5,018 nucleotides of DNA from JAGVMG01 sp964461105 (GTDB taxonomy: Bacteria; Chlamydiota; Chlamydiia; Chlamydiales; Rhabdochlamydiaceae): NCBI GenBank assembly GCA_964461105.1, contig CAYWSY010000113.1, positions 1-5,018 of the forward strand, written 5' to 3'. Within the stretch, counting starts at the first letter, position 1, and every line of letters starts with the position of its first letter. Shown one piece after another: positions 4,607 to 5,018 of this stretch. The notes under the pieces were generated by a model that was not told the origin of the DNA, ran no database searches, and worked only from the letters and a program-made list of their open reading frames with translations. The translations under genes were made by a program, and so were the position numbers.

Positions 4607-5018
4607 ATGACAATTTCATCAGTGTTTCGTAATCAGCCTTTTACACCAGAGTTAGTAAGCTGTATTCGTGATAATTCAAACTCAACTCTAACTACACTTT
4701 ATCTGGGGGGGTGCGGAATTGGCGATACTGGAGTCACTGAGATAGCTCAAGCCCTTATCTCAAACTCAACTCTAACTACACTTTATCTGTGGGGTAACCA
4801 AATTGGTTATACTGGAGCCATAGAGATAGGCCGAGCCCTTAGTTCAAACTCAACTCTAACTACACTTTATCTGTGGGGTAACCGAATTGGCGCTACTGGA
4901 GCTACTGAGATGGCCCGAGTCCTTAGTTCAAACTCAACTCTAACTACACTTGATCTGATTAATAACCAAATTGGCGCTACTGGAGGCACTGAGATGGCCC
5001 GAGCCCTTATTTCAAACT
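4607..5018 (+). CDS. leucine-rich repeat protein (ribonuclease-inhibitor type), 5' part, runs off the right edge
   Basis: The first 137 codons of an LRR protein are present and the stop lies beyond the window. A 23-residue N-terminus (MTISSVFRNQPF...) without signal peptide or membrane segment is followed by 28-residue repeats. The repeat consensus is NSTLTTLYLWGNQIGxTGATEIARALSS, with LxxLxLxxN/CxIGxxG marking the strand and the conserved Asn/Cys, and a helical second half. This is the long repeat of NLR and ribonuclease-inhibitor proteins, a protein-binding solenoid. Such proteins in intracellular bacteria are commonly proposed as secreted effectors acting on host proteins; no secretion signal can be seen here, so that is inference. 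ATG 4607 is the only ATG after the in-frame TAA at 4544-4546. Its frame is undisturbed through four repeats. The codons of successive repeats are almost identical, pointing to recent duplication or homogenisation. A G7 run lies at codons 33-35. Confidence 0.9.
   Translation, partial: MTISSVFRNQPFTPELVSCIRDNSNSTLTTLYLGGCGIGDTGVTEIAQALISNSTLTTLYLWGNQIGYTGAIEIGRALSSNSTLTTLYLWGNRIGATGATEMARVLSSNSTLTTLDLINNQIGATGGTEMARALISN
4676..5011 (+). repeat. 84-bp tandem repeat array encoding LRR units (four full copies, continuing)
   Basis: Units start at 4676, 4760, 4844 and 4928, with a fifth beginning at 5012, at an exact 84-bp period (28 codons). The first 24 bases of every full unit are identical, including synonymous positions. 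Units 2 and 3 are identical over their first 40 bases (4760-4799 and 4844-4883). The second halves vary more. The pattern is expected from unequal crossing-over or gene conversion, and copy number may differ between strains. Confidence 0.93.
4705..4711 (+). repeat. homopolymeric G7 tract in the first LRR unit
   Basis: Seven consecutive G residues span the end of codon 33 and codons 34-35 of the LRR gene. The corresponding place in units 2 and 3 reads CTGTGGGGTAAC, with only four G. A one-base loss gives a stop after 45 residues and a one-base gain after 44 residues, so slippage here would act as an on/off switch. Seven G is at the short end of tracts known to be phase-variable. Confidence 0.6.

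Larger units (their letters stand above)
4498..4632 (+). pseudogene. startless coding-like frame with LKNAY motif (relic copy 2)
   Basis: The frame opens after TAG 4495-4497 and ends at TAA 4630-4632, overlapping the first 26 bases of the LRR gene in another frame. A GTG at 4507 is the only possible start, with a weak AAAG before it. The translation includes FLKNAYKEKQLIAFNAFKW and later KQIKQRIYDNF, a normal-looking soluble composition. The similarity to the frame at 4237-4374 suggests that both descend from one sequence. Not recognised; possibly chance. Confidence 0.18.

Overview
The window reads as accessory DNA from a bacterium with a moderately AT-rich genome. Its gene types are a tandem GNAT acetyltransferase, a half-size ABC exporter, an AAA/DUF4143 ATPase and a 28-residue-repeat LRR protein of the ribonuclease-inhibitor type. 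This mixture recalls amoeba-associated intracellular bacteria such as Parachlamydiales or Legionellales. That placement is an inference from gene content; the window has no rRNA or other phylogenetic marker.

Layout. Bases 1-147 hold no confident gene, only two weak conflicting readings: a minus-strand relic with one internal stop and a plus-strand open frame. From 148 to 2885 lies a tight plus-strand pair. The first gene is a 327-residue protein made of two GNAT acetyltransferase domains. The second is a 585-residue ABC exporter half-transporter whose ATG overlaps the first gene's stop by 4 bp (ATGA), so the two are very probably co-transcribed and translationally coupled. A modify-and-export role (resistance or small-molecule handling) is plausible but unproven. 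After 23 bp, with no visible terminator, a convergent minus-strand gene (2909-4159) encodes a 416-residue AAA_14/DUF4143 ATPase.

The 447-bp stretch 4160-4606 separates this ATPase gene from the LRR gene. Next to the ATPase start it carries a strong two-tier imperfect hairpin (4163-4218) that would bury the ATPase Shine-Dalgarno sequence. The rest contains several protein-like but startless or very short plus-strand frames. Two of these share a diverged coding-like repeat (LKNAY...), which suggests decayed genes. One 35-codon ORF (4371-4478) could encode a small hydrophobic peptide.

From 4607 an LRR protein gene runs off the right edge. It has a short 23-residue N-terminus followed by 84-bp tandem repeats that are nearly identical at DNA level in their first 24 bases. 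A seven-G tract lies in the first repeat, and slippage there in either direction would truncate the protein at about 45 residues. The most notable points are the SD-burying hairpin, the possible G-tract switch with repeat homogenisation in the LRR gene, and the paired coding relics. I see no complete, clearly new multi-gene system.
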